Notes: generated by a model not told the origin, from the sequence alone. A stretch of DNA of 13,963 nt from PVC group bacterium (GCA_003566475.1 PXDE01000620.1:1-13963), one strand, 5' to 3'. Shown: positions 1-6,735, counted from the first letter of the stretch. Translations and numbers: made by a program.

Positions 1-2
1 CA

Positions 3-95
3 TGGTTGAAGGAGTGCCTGCCCGACGCTCATCTTCCCCCAGGCCGGGAGGCCGGGCTGCTCCACCTGCTGTCCGCGTTCTCCGAGGGATCGTGA
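3..95 (+). CDS. 3' end of an unidentified gene (5' truncated by the window edge)
   Basis: Reading from base 3 gives about 30 codons ending in TGA at 93-95, with a C-terminal peptide ending LLHLLSAFSEGS. About 25 of the 30 third positions are G or C, like the confident genes here. The overlapping upstream extension of the next gene's frame (2-208) reads as low-complexity Pro/Arg sequence and is less credible. The piece is too short to assign to a family. If real, it is a same-strand gene ending about 110 nt before the propeller gene. Confidence 0.45.
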   Translation, partial: WLKECLPDAHLPPGREAGLLHLLSAFSEGS

Positions 96-141
96 CCGGA
101 AGAGGGGTGCCTGGAGCCTGCCGCGGTCGGTTCAGCCCTGT

Positions 142-158
142 GGGGATGGGCCATCCCC
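142..158 (+). terminator. Small hairpin, possible terminator of the upstream gene
   Basis: GGGGATGG and CCATCCCC form a perfect inverted repeat around one G, giving roughly a 7-bp stem with a 3-nt loop. It lies between the partial gene ending at 95 and the propeller gene starting at 209. A pyrimidine-rich but not T-only run follows (CTTCCTTCCTCCTT), so it is not a classical intrinsic terminator. Confidence 0.25.
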
Positions 159-172
159 GCCTTCCTTCCTCC

Positions 173-201
173 TTGATCCCCCGCCCGACCCCTGCGACGG
201 T
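173..201 (+). promoter_or_regulatory. Possible promoter of the PQQ-like propeller gene
   Basis: TTGATC at 173-178 is followed after 17 nt by GACGGT at 196-201, which keeps the A at position 2 and T at position 6 of a -10 box. The box ends 7 nt before the ATG at 209. Transcription would then start at or beside the start codon, and no Shine-Dalgarno sequence is visible. The -10 match is weak. The case rests mainly on the same spacing seen at other genes in the window. Confidence 0.3.
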
Positions 202-208
202 CGGGATC

Positions 209-2368
209 ATGCGCCACAGACTGTATGCTTCGTCATCCCGCCGGTTGGCATCCCTGAGCCTCCTCCTGACCACGCTCCCAGTCGCCGCAGACTGGCCGCA
301 GTTCCGGGGCGGGCCGGAGCGGGTGGCCTCGGCGGAAGCCGGACCGGAGGGGCCGCTGCACGAGGTCTGGTCGGCCGAGCTTCCCGCCCGACTTCCCCTT
401 TACGCGACCGATGTCCGCGCCGCCGCCGACCTGCACTACGCCCCTGTGGCCGATGAGCACGGCGTGCTGATCTCCCTGCACGACCCGGCCGGGGTGCTGG
501 CCCTGAACCGGGCCGACGGCTCGACCACCTGGTTCCGGCCCCTGGCTGCGCCGGTGCGGTTCGCGCCCGTCCTGCGCGGCGACCGGGTGTGGGCGGGGAC
601 GGACGAGGGGCTGGTGGTCTGCCTGGACCGCGCCACCGGCGATGTGATCTGGACCTGGCGCCCGCCCGCCCCCCGGCGATGGACCGTCCAGCAGGGCGGA
701 CTGATCTCGCGCCATGCGATCAGCGCCGCGCCCACCCTGGCCGGCGACCGGCTGGTCTTCGCGGTCGGCACCTGGACCGAGGACCGGCCCCACCTGGTCG
801 TGCTCGACCCCATGACCGGGGACCAACGCCTCTTCCAGCCTATCCGCGGCCCGGTCTGGGGCTATCCCGCCGTGTCCGGCGACCTGGCGGTGATCCCGGC
901 CGGCACGTCCGAGCCCCGCCTCTACCGCCTGGACACCGGCGAGCCCGCCGGGACACCTCGCCTCGACCGGGGCAACCCGCTTCACGCCGGCGTGGCCATC
1001 CTTGGCCCCTGGTTCCAGGCCGGGGCCCGGTTTCTTCTTCTGGCCGAGCCCGGCGGATCGGGAATCACCTTCTATGGCAATGCCGAGCACGGCATCCGCT
1101 CCCGGGTGCCGGTGGTCGACGGCACGCATGTGTACGGGATCAACGACGGCGTCCTGCGCATCTTCCCCCGTCCGGAGGCGGGCGCGTCGCGGCTCGATCC
1201 GGTGGGGAACTGGTGGATGGTCTATAAGCTGGTGTTCGCCTGGACGCGGGAGGTGACCGACGAGCTGGCCGCCCCCGACGGCGCGGACTTGGAGCGCCGC
1301 CAATACCCCCGCCAGGCCCTGGCCAAGGCTGGGGACAGCCTCTACGCGGGCGGCGAGGACGTGCTCTACCGGTTCGACGTAGCCGACCCCTCGTCCCCTC
1401 GCATCCTCCAGGTGTTCCCCGTCAAGGGGCGGCCGGTCGAAGCCGCTCCCACCCGCGACGGTCTGTACGTCGCCACCGATGCCCACCGACTGGTCCGGTT
1501 CGGCATGGAGGCGTCGGCGCGCGCACGGGCAGTCGCCCCCGATCTTCCCTCGCCGCGTGCCGACGCCGCAGGTCTCGCCCTGGCCTTCGGTCGGGCCCGG
1601 CCACCCACTTGGCCCGAGGATGCGACCGAGGTGTCCGTGCTGGCATCGGTCGAGCCCGACGATCTGGGAACGGCGGTGGCCGGAGACCTGACGGCCGACG
1701 AGTGGCCGCCCTACGCCGCCGTGGCGGTGGCGGTGGACGGCCCGCCAGAAGGTGAGGCCGAGCGCGACGCGGCCTGGTTGCGGCGGCTGTGGCCGGTGCT
1801 GGTGCCGGGACGCGGGGTGCTCAGCATCCGTGTGGACGACATGGCGACGGTGCGGCTCCAGGAGCAGATTCCCGCCCTGGGCCTCGACGCCGGGAGGGTC
1901 GAAATCCGCGGCGGATGGCTGACCCTCACCCGGCCCGCGCCCCGCCGGGCCGTCGGCCAGCCCGACCTGGCCCAGGTGCTGGAGCGGGCCCATGCCCGGG
2001 GCCGGCGCTTCGCCCCGCCGGCCGAGACGCCGAACGCCGAGCGGGCCCGGCTCCGCCGCGAGGCCGAGGAGGCCCTGGAGGCCGACGATCTGCGGACGGC
2101 CCGGGCCCGGGCGCGTCAGCTTCTTGATGAGCACGGCGACACGGCGGAGGGGAGGGCGGCGGTCGCATTGCTGGCGCGGGTGAACCTGGCCGAGGCCGAC
2201 GAGCTTCGGCGACTGGGCCGGTTCGAGGCTGCCCGAAACCTCTATGAGACCGTGATGGGTCAGGATCCCGAAGGCCCCGTCGGCCAGGCCGCCCGCACGC
2301 GCCTCGACGACCTCGCCCTCGACGCCATGCTCGAGGGCGACGACCTGCTCGACGGGCTGGGGCTCTGA
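209..2368 (+). CDS. Secreted PQQ-like beta-propeller protein with C-terminal helical (TPR-like) repeats
   Basis: This 719-aa protein begins with a signal peptide (MRHRLY..., hydrophobic LSLLLTTLP, probable cleavage after VAA at 27). The mature start DWPQFRG is the typical opening of PQQ-like/BamB-family propellers in planctomycete and verrucomicrobial proteins. Residues 28 to about 435 carry blade motifs such as ALNRADGSTTW, CLDRATGDVIW and VLDPMTGD. Residues about 470-577 form an alpha/beta segment ending in a GRGVLSIRV...GGWLTLTRPAP pattern (see findings). Residues 609-719 are charged, Ala-rich helices with TPR-like character (ARARQLLDEHGDTAEG, GRFEAARNLYETVMGQDPEG). I infer a periplasmic or outer-membrane scaffold or binding protein; no catalytic residues can be named. 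The frame stays open upstream to base 2, but I chose the ATG at 209 because it directly precedes the signal peptide. The LRR gene follows after 47 nt on the same strand. Confidence 0.85.
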   Translation: MRHRLYASSSRRLASLSLLLTTLPVAADWPQFRGGPERVASAEAGPEGPLHEVWSAELPARLPLYATDVRAAADLHYAPVADEHGVLISLHDPAGVLALNRADGSTTWFRPLAAPVRFAPVLRGDRVWAGTDEGLVVCLDRATGDVIWTWRPPAPRRWTVQQGGLISRHAISAAPTLAGDRLVFAVGTWTEDRPHLVVLDPMTGDQRLFQPIRGPVWGYPAVSGDLAVIPAGTSEPRLYRLDTGEPAGTPRLDRGNPLHAGVAILGPWFQAGARFLLLAEPGGSGITFYGNAEHGIRSRVPVVDGTHVYGINDGVLRIFPRPEAGASRLDPVGNWWMVYKLVFAWTREVTDELAAPDGADLERRQYPRQALAKAGDSLYAGGEDVLYRFDVADPSSPRILQVFPVKGRPVEAAPTRDGLYVATDAHRLVRFGMEASARARAVAPDLPSPRADAAGLALAFGRARPPTWPEDATEVSVLASVEPDDLGTAVAGDLTADEWPPYAAVAVAVDGPPEGEAERDAAWLRRLWPVLVPGRGVLSIRVDDMATVRLQEQIPALGLDAGRVEIRGGWLTLTRPAPRRAVGQPDLAQVLERAHARGRRFAPPAETPNAERARLRREAEEALEADDLRTARARARQLLDEHGDTAEGRAAVALLARVNLAEADELRRLGRFEAARNLYETVMGQDPEGPVGQAARTRLDDLALDAMLEGDDLLDGLGL

Positions 2369-2379
2369 AACCGCAAGGC

Positions 2380-2408
2380 TGGCCTTCCGGGGCCGGACCG
2401 CCTAAGCT
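2380..2408 (+). promoter_or_regulatory. Possible -10 element just upstream of the LRR gene
   Basis: TAAGCT at 2403-2408 fits a TAnnnT -10 box and ends 7 nt before the ATG at 2416. The hexamer 17 nt upstream, TGGCCT (2380-2385), is only a weak -35. If used, the transcript would be leaderless or nearly so. The gene may equally be cotranscribed from the propeller gene, which ends 47 nt upstream. Confidence 0.3.
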
Positions 2409-2415
2409 CGTGACC

Positions 2416-4452
2416 ATGAAGCGAAGCCCATGGTTTGTTCTCGTCCTTCTGGCCGGGGCGGCCGTCGCCTCGGCGCAGGAATCGCCCATGTTGCGGCTCA
2501 CCCGCGACGGCACCGTGCTGGCCGCGGCGCGGCTTCGCGAGGACCCGCAGAACCTGGTGGGCCGGGATCTGCTGCTCGCGGTCCTCGCCGTAGATCCCCG
2601 CTACGAGCCAGCCCGCCAGGTGATGCTGGCCACGCTTCAGGGGAGGCCGGTTCCGGAGATGCCGGTGGTGGACCCGGAAGGCTTCGCGGTGTTTCTCGAG
2701 CAGACGGCCCTGGCCCACATCGAATCGGAGAACCCCCGCACCCGGGCGGTCTCGGCCATGCTCCACGCCCTGGCCGCCCGGCTGGACCCGCGCCGCGAGG
2801 CCTCGGCGGCCTACCTCCGGGCCCAGGCGGACGCGGGGCACGAGATCTCCGCCCGGGACCTGGCCCTGCGGCTCCAGCCCGGACTGGCCGACGTGACCCG
2901 GGCCTGGGCGGGCGAGATCGAGGTGGCCGCCGCGCCGGACGCCCCCGCCGAGGATCCCAGCGCATCCGACCCGGACCTCCACAGCTTCGAACGCCTCGCC
3001 CGCCTGCCCGAGGTCACCTCCATGGAGGACGCCCTCGCCGACCCGGAAAGCGTGGTCCGCCTGAACCTCAGCGGCCGTTCGCTGACCGAGATCCCCCGCG
3101 GGGTGGAGCGGCTGGTGAACGTGCAGGAGCTCAACCTGAGCCTCAACCGGCTCGCCGCTCTGCCCAACACGCTGGCCGACCTGCCCCGGCTTCAGGTGCT
3201 GAACCTGGCCAACAACGATTTCGCCCAGATCCCCCGGGGCTCGCTGGTTCCCAAGGTCCGGTCGCTCAACCTGGCCAGCAACCGGATCACCGCCATCCCC
3301 CCCGAGATCGGCGAATACCGACGGCTGCTGGCCCTGGACCTGTCCGGCAACGGCATCACCCGGTCCGCGCCCAATCTGCGCGAGCTGGCCGAACTCCGCA
3401 CCCTGAACCTCGTCGGCAACCCCCTGCGCATCCTGCCCCTCGAGATCTGCGAGCTGCGCAAGCTCGAGGACCTCAATTTAGAGAACACGGGCATCCGCGA
3501 TCTGCCCATGCAGTTCGGCCAGCTTTCCGGCCTGCGGCGGCTGAACCTCAACGGCAACAACTTCGGCGGCTTCCCCCGGCCGGTCATGGGCCTGACCCGG
3601 CTCACCCACCTCCGCCTCAACGAGACCGGCATGCGCGATCTGCCCCCGGCGATCGGCCAGATGACCGACCTCGCCGTGCTTTCCGTCTCCGGCAACAGCC
3701 TGCGCGAGCTGCCCCGCGACCTTGGCCGCTGCACCTCCCTCCGCGTTCTGGACGCCACCGGCAACTCGATCCGGGAGATTCCCGCGGAGCTGGGCGGGCT
3801 CGAGCATCTGGACCGGCTGTTGCTGTCCGGCAACTCGCTCAGTTCGGTGCCGACCTCCGTGGGGCAGCTTCAGAACCTCCGCCGCCTGCATCTTCACCGC
3901 AACGAGATCTCCGTGGTTCCGTTCGAGCTCGGGCGCCTGGAATCGCTGATGTGGCTCCGGCTCGACGGCAACCGTCTGCGGGAGCTGCCAACCTCCCTGG
4001 GAAATCTCCGCAACCTGACCATCCTCCAGGTGGGCGGCAACGAGCTGCGGGCGCTGCCGGCGGAACTGGGCGGGCTCGCCGCCCTGGAGCGGCTGGAGGC
4101 GGGCGGGAACCGGCTCGCCCAGATTCCGCCCGAACTGGGCGACCTGGGGAACTTGCAGGTGCTCGACATCACCCGGAACGAGATCGCGGCCCTGCCGCCG
4201 ACCCTCGGGCGACTGGGCAATTTGCGTGAGCTGAGGGCGGGCGGAAACCGGCTGCGCGACCTCCCACCGGAGATCGGCGACCTGGGATCGGTCTGGTTCC
4301 TGGGCCTGGCCGAGAACCAGCTTCCCGGCCTGCCCCGGTCGGTCGCCCGCCTGCGCTCGCTGCGGCGGCTGGAGCTTTCCGGCAACCCGATCCGGCCGCC
4401 CGAGCGCGAGGAGATCCGGAGGCTGGTGCCCGCGCGGGATATCGTGTTCTGA
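2416..4452 (+). CDS. Secreted leucine-rich repeat protein (20 LRRs)
   Basis: This 678-aa protein has a signal peptide (MKRSPWFVLVLLAGAAVASA, probable cleavage ASA|QES after residue 20), so it is exported. Residues 21-212 form a helical, Ala/Leu-rich N-domain with TPR-like stretches. From residue 213 I count twenty consecutive LRRs: nineteen units of 23 residues (the third has 22) of the form LxxLxLxxNxLxxLPxxLGxLxx, then a final repeat and a short polar cap. The repeats are very regular (GNRLRELPTSLG, GGNELRALPAELG). LRR solenoids bind proteins or glycans; the ligand here cannot be told. There is no LPXTG motif, kinase or transmembrane anchor. A GTG two codons upstream (2410) is possible, but ATG at 2416 gives the better signal peptide. 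The zwf start codon lies 1 nt after the stop, so coupled translation is likely. Confidence 0.88.
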   Translation: MKRSPWFVLVLLAGAAVASAQESPMLRLTRDGTVLAAARLREDPQNLVGRDLLLAVLAVDPRYEPARQVMLATLQGRPVPEMPVVDPEGFAVFLEQTALAHIESENPRTRAVSAMLHALAARLDPRREASAAYLRAQADAGHEISARDLALRLQPGLADVTRAWAGEIEVAAAPDAPAEDPSASDPDLHSFERLARLPEVTSMEDALADPESVVRLNLSGRSLTEIPRGVERLVNVQELNLSLNRLAALPNTLADLPRLQVLNLANNDFAQIPRGSLVPKVRSLNLASNRITAIPPEIGEYRRLLALDLSGNGITRSAPNLRELAELRTLNLVGNPLRILPLEICELRKLEDLNLENTGIRDLPMQFGQLSGLRRLNLNGNNFGGFPRPVMGLTRLTHLRLNETGMRDLPPAIGQMTDLAVLSVSGNSLRELPRDLGRCTSLRVLDATGNSIREIPAELGGLEHLDRLLLSGNSLSSVPTSVGQLQNLRRLHLHRNEISVVPFELGRLESLMWLRLDGNRLRELPTSLGNLRNLTILQVGGNELRALPAELGGLAALERLEAGGNRLAQIPPELGDLGNLQVLDITRNEIAALPPTLGRLGNLRELRAGGNRLRDLPPEIGDLGSVWFLGLAENQLPGLPRSVARLRSLRRLELSGNPIRPPEREEIRRLVPARDIVF

Positions 4453-4453
4453 C

Positions 4454-6043
4454 ATGGCCGAGGACCCCGACCAGTCCTCCCGGCGCCTGCCCTCCGAAGG
4501 GCGGGTCGCCCATCCGGTGGCCCTGGCGATCTTCGGGGCCACCGGCGACCTGACCCGGCGCAAGCTGGTGCCCGCCCTGTTCAGCATGGCCGGCCGGGGG
4601 CTTCTGCCCGATCGGTTCGCCGTGGTCGGATTCGCCCGCCGCCCCTGGGACGACGCCACCTTCCGCTCCGAGATGGAGGCCGCCCTGGCCGAGTTCGCGC
4701 CGGGGGCGGATGCCGAGGCGGTCCGCGCCTTCTGCGCCAATCTCCATTACGTGCGGGGCGACCTCGGTCAGCCCGAGGACTTCCGCGCCCTCGGGGCCCG
4801 GCTCGAGGCCGTGGCCCCGGGTCAGGGACGGGTGTTCTACCTGGCCACCGCTCCGGACCTCTTCACGCCCATCGTGGAGGGTCTGGCCTCGGCCGGACTG
4901 GTCCGGCCCCCCTTCGAGGAACCCTGGAGCCGGGTGGTCATCGAGAAGCCCTTCGGCCACGACCTGGCCAGCGCCCGCGACCTGTCCGCCGCCGTCGGCC
5001 GCCATCTCGCCGAAAGCCAGATCTACCGCATCGACCACTACCTGGGGAAGGAGACGGTGCAGAACCTGCTCTCCTTCCGGTTCGCCAACCTCATCTTCGA
5101 GCCGCTGTTCAACCACCGCTATGTGGACCATGTGCAGATCACCGCCGCCGAGGCCGTGGGCATGGAGAGCGGGCGCGGCGCCTACTACGACCGGGCCGGG
5201 GCCCTGCGCGACATGGTCCAGAACCATCTCCTGCAACTGCTCTGCTTCGCGGCCATGGAGCCGCCGGCCTCGCTCGACCCCGACGCCATCCGCAACGAGA
5301 AGGTGAAGGTGCTCCAGTCGGTTGCCCCCTGGACGCCCGAGACCATCCGGCGCCACACCGTCCGCGCCCAGTACACGGGCGGCTCGGTGGACGGCCGCCC
5401 GGCCCCCGGATTCCGCGAGGAGGACCGGGTCGGCCCCGCCTCCACCACCGAGACCTATGTGGCCCTGCGGCTCATGGTCAACACCTGGCGCTGGGCCGGG
5501 GTGCCGTTCTTTCTGCGCACGGGCAAGCGCCTGGCCCGGGCGGTGACCGAGGTGGCGGTGCAGTTCCGGGTGCCGCCGCTCCAGCTCTTCGAGACCGTGG
5601 CCTGCGAGGGGGACGTGTGCGACCTCACCCAGGCCGAGCCCAACCGCCTCGTGTTCCGGATCCAGCCCGACCCGTCGATCCGCCTCACCTTCTCGGCCAA
5701 GCGGCCGTCCCTCCAGATGGTGGTGGAGAGCGTGGGCATGCGGTTCTCCTATCAGGAGACCTGGGACCGGCATCTGCCCGAGGCCTACGAGCGGCTGCTG
5801 CTCGACGTCATGCGCGGCGACGCCACCCTGTTCACCCGCTCCGACGAGGTGGAGGCGGCGTGGTCCATCGCCGACCCCGTGCTCCGCGAGTGGTCCGCCG
5901 GCCGGCCCCCCATGGCCTACTACTCGGCCGGGGCCTGGGGCCCCCGCGAGGCCGACGCCCTCCTCGCCGCCCCCCACCGGACCTGGCACAACCCCTCCGC
6001 CACCCGCCCCATGTCCGTCACCGGCCCCGGGGCCGGGCTCTAG
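4454..6043 (+). CDS. zwf: Glucose-6-phosphate 1-dehydrogenase
   Basis: This 529-aa cytoplasmic enzyme oxidises glucose 6-phosphate to 6-phosphogluconolactone with NAD(P)+, the first step of the oxidative pentose phosphate and Entner-Doudoroff routes. The N-terminal nucleotide-binding signature GATGDLTRRKL is at 28-38, EKPFGHD at 164-170 and the family signature DHYLGKE at 194-200. The MVQNH motif places the catalytic histidine at residue 258, equivalent to His240 of the Leuconostoc enzyme by family knowledge. The C-terminal beta+alpha domain is complete. The protein is slightly longer than usual, through a polar 20-residue N-terminal extension and a short Ser/Pro/Gly-rich tail. The start lies 1 nt after the LRR stop and no Shine-Dalgarno sequence is evident. 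Neither pgl nor gnd is nearby. Confidence 0.97.
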   Translation: MAEDPDQSSRRLPSEGRVAHPVALAIFGATGDLTRRKLVPALFSMAGRGLLPDRFAVVGFARRPWDDATFRSEMEAALAEFAPGADAEAVRAFCANLHYVRGDLGQPEDFRALGARLEAVAPGQGRVFYLATAPDLFTPIVEGLASAGLVRPPFEEPWSRVVIEKPFGHDLASARDLSAAVGRHLAESQIYRIDHYLGKETVQNLLSFRFANLIFEPLFNHRYVDHVQITAAEAVGMESGRGAYYDRAGALRDMVQNHLLQLLCFAAMEPPASLDPDAIRNEKVKVLQSVAPWTPETIRRHTVRAQYTGGSVDGRPAPGFREEDRVGPASTTETYVALRLMVNTWRWAGVPFFLRTGKRLARAVTEVAVQFRVPPLQLFETVACEGDVCDLTQAEPNRLVFRIQPDPSIRLTFSAKRPSLQMVVESVGMRFSYQETWDRHLPEAYERLLLDVMRGDATLFTRSDEVEAAWSIADPVLREWSAGRPPMAYYSAGAWGPREADALLAAPHRTWHNPSATRPMSVTGPGAGL

Positions 6044-6124
6044 CCCCGCCGCCGCGCTGCTCTGAGACACCAATGCACGCTGTTCTACACAAACCTCTGC
6101 TCGCCAACAGGATGTCCCCGACGT

Positions 6125-6150
6125 GGCACGGGGGCGCCTGCCCCCGTGCC
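6125..6150 (+). terminator. Strong GC hairpin downstream of zwf, possible terminator
   Basis: GGCACGGGGGC (6125-6135) pairs perfectly with GCCCCCGTGCC (6140-6150) around a 4-nt loop, about 80 nt after the zwf stop. There is no T-tract. The hairpin belongs to the composite repeat, and copy B keeps a GGCACGG/CCGTGCC stem at 12972-12995. It could stop transcription or simply be part of the mobile repeat. Confidence 0.4.
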
Positions 6151-6176
6151 CTGCCCCCAGAACAAGCCGCCGCCCT

Positions 6177-6191
6177 CGGGAAGATTTCCCG
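6177..6191. repeat. Small inverted repeat
   Basis: CGGGAA and TTCCCG pair perfectly around GAT, giving a 6-bp stem with a 3-nt loop. It is the second in a row of hairpins within repeat copy A. No function can be assigned. Confidence 0.35.
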
Positions 6192-6212
6192 CCGCCTGAA
6201 GGATCCCAGAGA

Positions 6213-6234
6213 CTCGGGGGGAGGCCCCCCCGAG
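6213..6234. repeat. GC-rich inverted repeat
   Basis: CTCGGGGGG pairs with CCCCCCGAG around a short AGGC loop, giving a 9-bp stem. It lies in the diverged middle of composite repeat copy A, and no equivalent stem is obvious in copy B. Confidence 0.4.
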
Positions 6235-6276
6235 CCACGGGAAGGCCGCTCCCACTTCGCCAATCTTCCTTCGTCA

Positions 6277-6432
6277 GCTTGCCCTACGTAGCTCCGCTGC
6301 GGAGCGTAGTCGGGTCAATCTTCGGTTTCCCGGAACCCACATCCCACGACTTGTCCGACATAGCTTCCGAGCGAAGTCGGATCGCACATCCCACAACTTG
6401 TCCGACGAAGCTTCTGAGCGAAGTCGGATCGC
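6277..6432 (+). repeat. Tandem array of three stem-loop units
   Basis: The units lie at 6277-6320, 6349-6385 and 6396-6432. Units 2 and 3 are 37 nt long, match at 34 positions and repeat with a 47-nt period; each is preceded by ACATCCCAC. Each has TCCGAC near the start and GTCGGA near the end, forming a stem-loop. Unit 1 is more diverged and has a stronger stem (GCTCCG/CGGAGC flanked by CTAC/GTAG). Unit 1 is also part of the composite repeat found inverted at 12772-12820. Confidence 0.65.
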
Positions 6433-6439
6433 GCCAGCC

Positions 6440-6465
6440 GTCTCACCCTTCATCCGGCTGAACCC
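6440..6465 (+). repeat. Short dispersed motif, copy 1
   Basis: GTCTCACCC, five variable bases, then ATCCGGCTGAACCC. The same arrangement occurs at 13725-13750 in the same orientation. It follows the stem-loop array directly. Confidence 0.5.
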
Positions 6466-6523
6466 AGCGGTCCAGCGGCGGGGACAGACCCCGGATCCCC
6501 AAGCAGCCTCGTCGCCGCCCCAT

Positions 6524-6629
6524 CCGGTCAGATCCATGTCCGGTCGGACACGTTTCCGACCGGTTCCGGGGCGCCCAACCGGTTAGATCCATGTCCGACC
6601 GGACACGTTTCCGACCGGTTCCGGGGCGG
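6524..6629 (+). repeat. Two tandem 55-bp repeats containing a 9-bp inverted repeat
   Basis: The copies begin at 6524 and 6579 and share GATCCATGTCC, GGACACGTTTCCGACCGG and TTCCGGGGCG. In copy 1 CCGGTCGGA and TCCGACCGG form a perfect 9-bp stem. In copy 2 the left arm reads CCGACCGGA, so the stem is broken at two central positions. Confidence 0.7.
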
Positions 6630-6650
6630 GCGCCCGCAATCTGCTATCCG

Positions 6651-6678
6651 CAATCCACAATCCACAATCCACAATCCC
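6651..6678 (+). repeat. Heptamer satellite (CAATCCA)
   Basis: Three CAATCCA units and a fourth CAATCCC lie head to tail, about 60 bp before lpxB. A related doublet (CCAATCCCCAATCC) occurs near 13681-13694. Confidence 0.6.
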
Positions 6679-6698
6679 CCTCGCCTCTCGCATCTCTA

Positions 6699-6727
6699 TC
6701 GCCGGGCGTCCCGGCCCGTGCTAGTCT
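6699..6727 (+). promoter_or_regulatory. Possible promoter of lpxB
   Basis: TAGTCT at 6722-6727 fits a -10 box and ends 8 nt before the lpxB ATG at 6736. The hexamer 17 nt upstream is TCGCCG, a poor -35. No Shine-Dalgarno sequence lies between the box and the ATG, so a leaderless or very short-leader transcript is likely if this box is used. Confidence 0.35.
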
Positions 6728-6735
6728 GTCCACCT

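Larger units (their letters stand above)
6061..6331 (+). repeat. Composite dispersed repeat, copy A
   Basis: This element reappears as a reverse complement at 12772-13060. Its first part (6074-6133, starting ATGCACGCTG) matches copy B at 48 of 60 positions. Its second part has 29 of 36 matches for 6253-6288, and 6311-6331 is identical over 21 nt. The order and approximate spacing of the parts agree in both copies; the middle (about 6150-6250) has diverged. It encodes no transposase. Confidence 0.75.
6044..6735. other. 690-bp intergenic region filled with repeats
   Basis: No reading frame here looks like a gene on either strand; the frames are short, overlapping and low in complexity. In order the region holds a hairpin-bearing segment shared with 12989-13060, three G/C-rich hairpins (6125-6234), a tandem stem-loop array (6277-6432), a GTCTCACCC...ATCCGGCTGAACCC motif (6440-6465), two 55-bp tandem repeats (6524-6629), a heptamer satellite (6651-6678) and a possible lpxB promoter. 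Confidence 0.75.

Noticed and set aside
2..208. Longer start for the propeller protein
   Set aside because: The extension is low-complexity, would bury the signal peptide, and overlaps a better coding-like tail in another frame.
233..2134. Long minus-strand frame opposite the propeller gene
   Set aside because: Antisense shadow; the plus strand has a signal peptide and propeller motifs.
4169..6238. Long minus-strand reading frame opposite zwf
   Set aside because: It is a shadow of GC-rich third codon positions; Gly/His/Val-rich with no recognisable domain, opposite a certain gene.
6061..6331. Insertion sequence remnant with a transposase
   Set aside because: No frame resembles a transposase in either copy; best described as a non-autonomous repeat.
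6277..6432. CRISPR-like array
   Set aside because: Only two or three units, imperfect, with related rather than unique spacers, and no cas genes.
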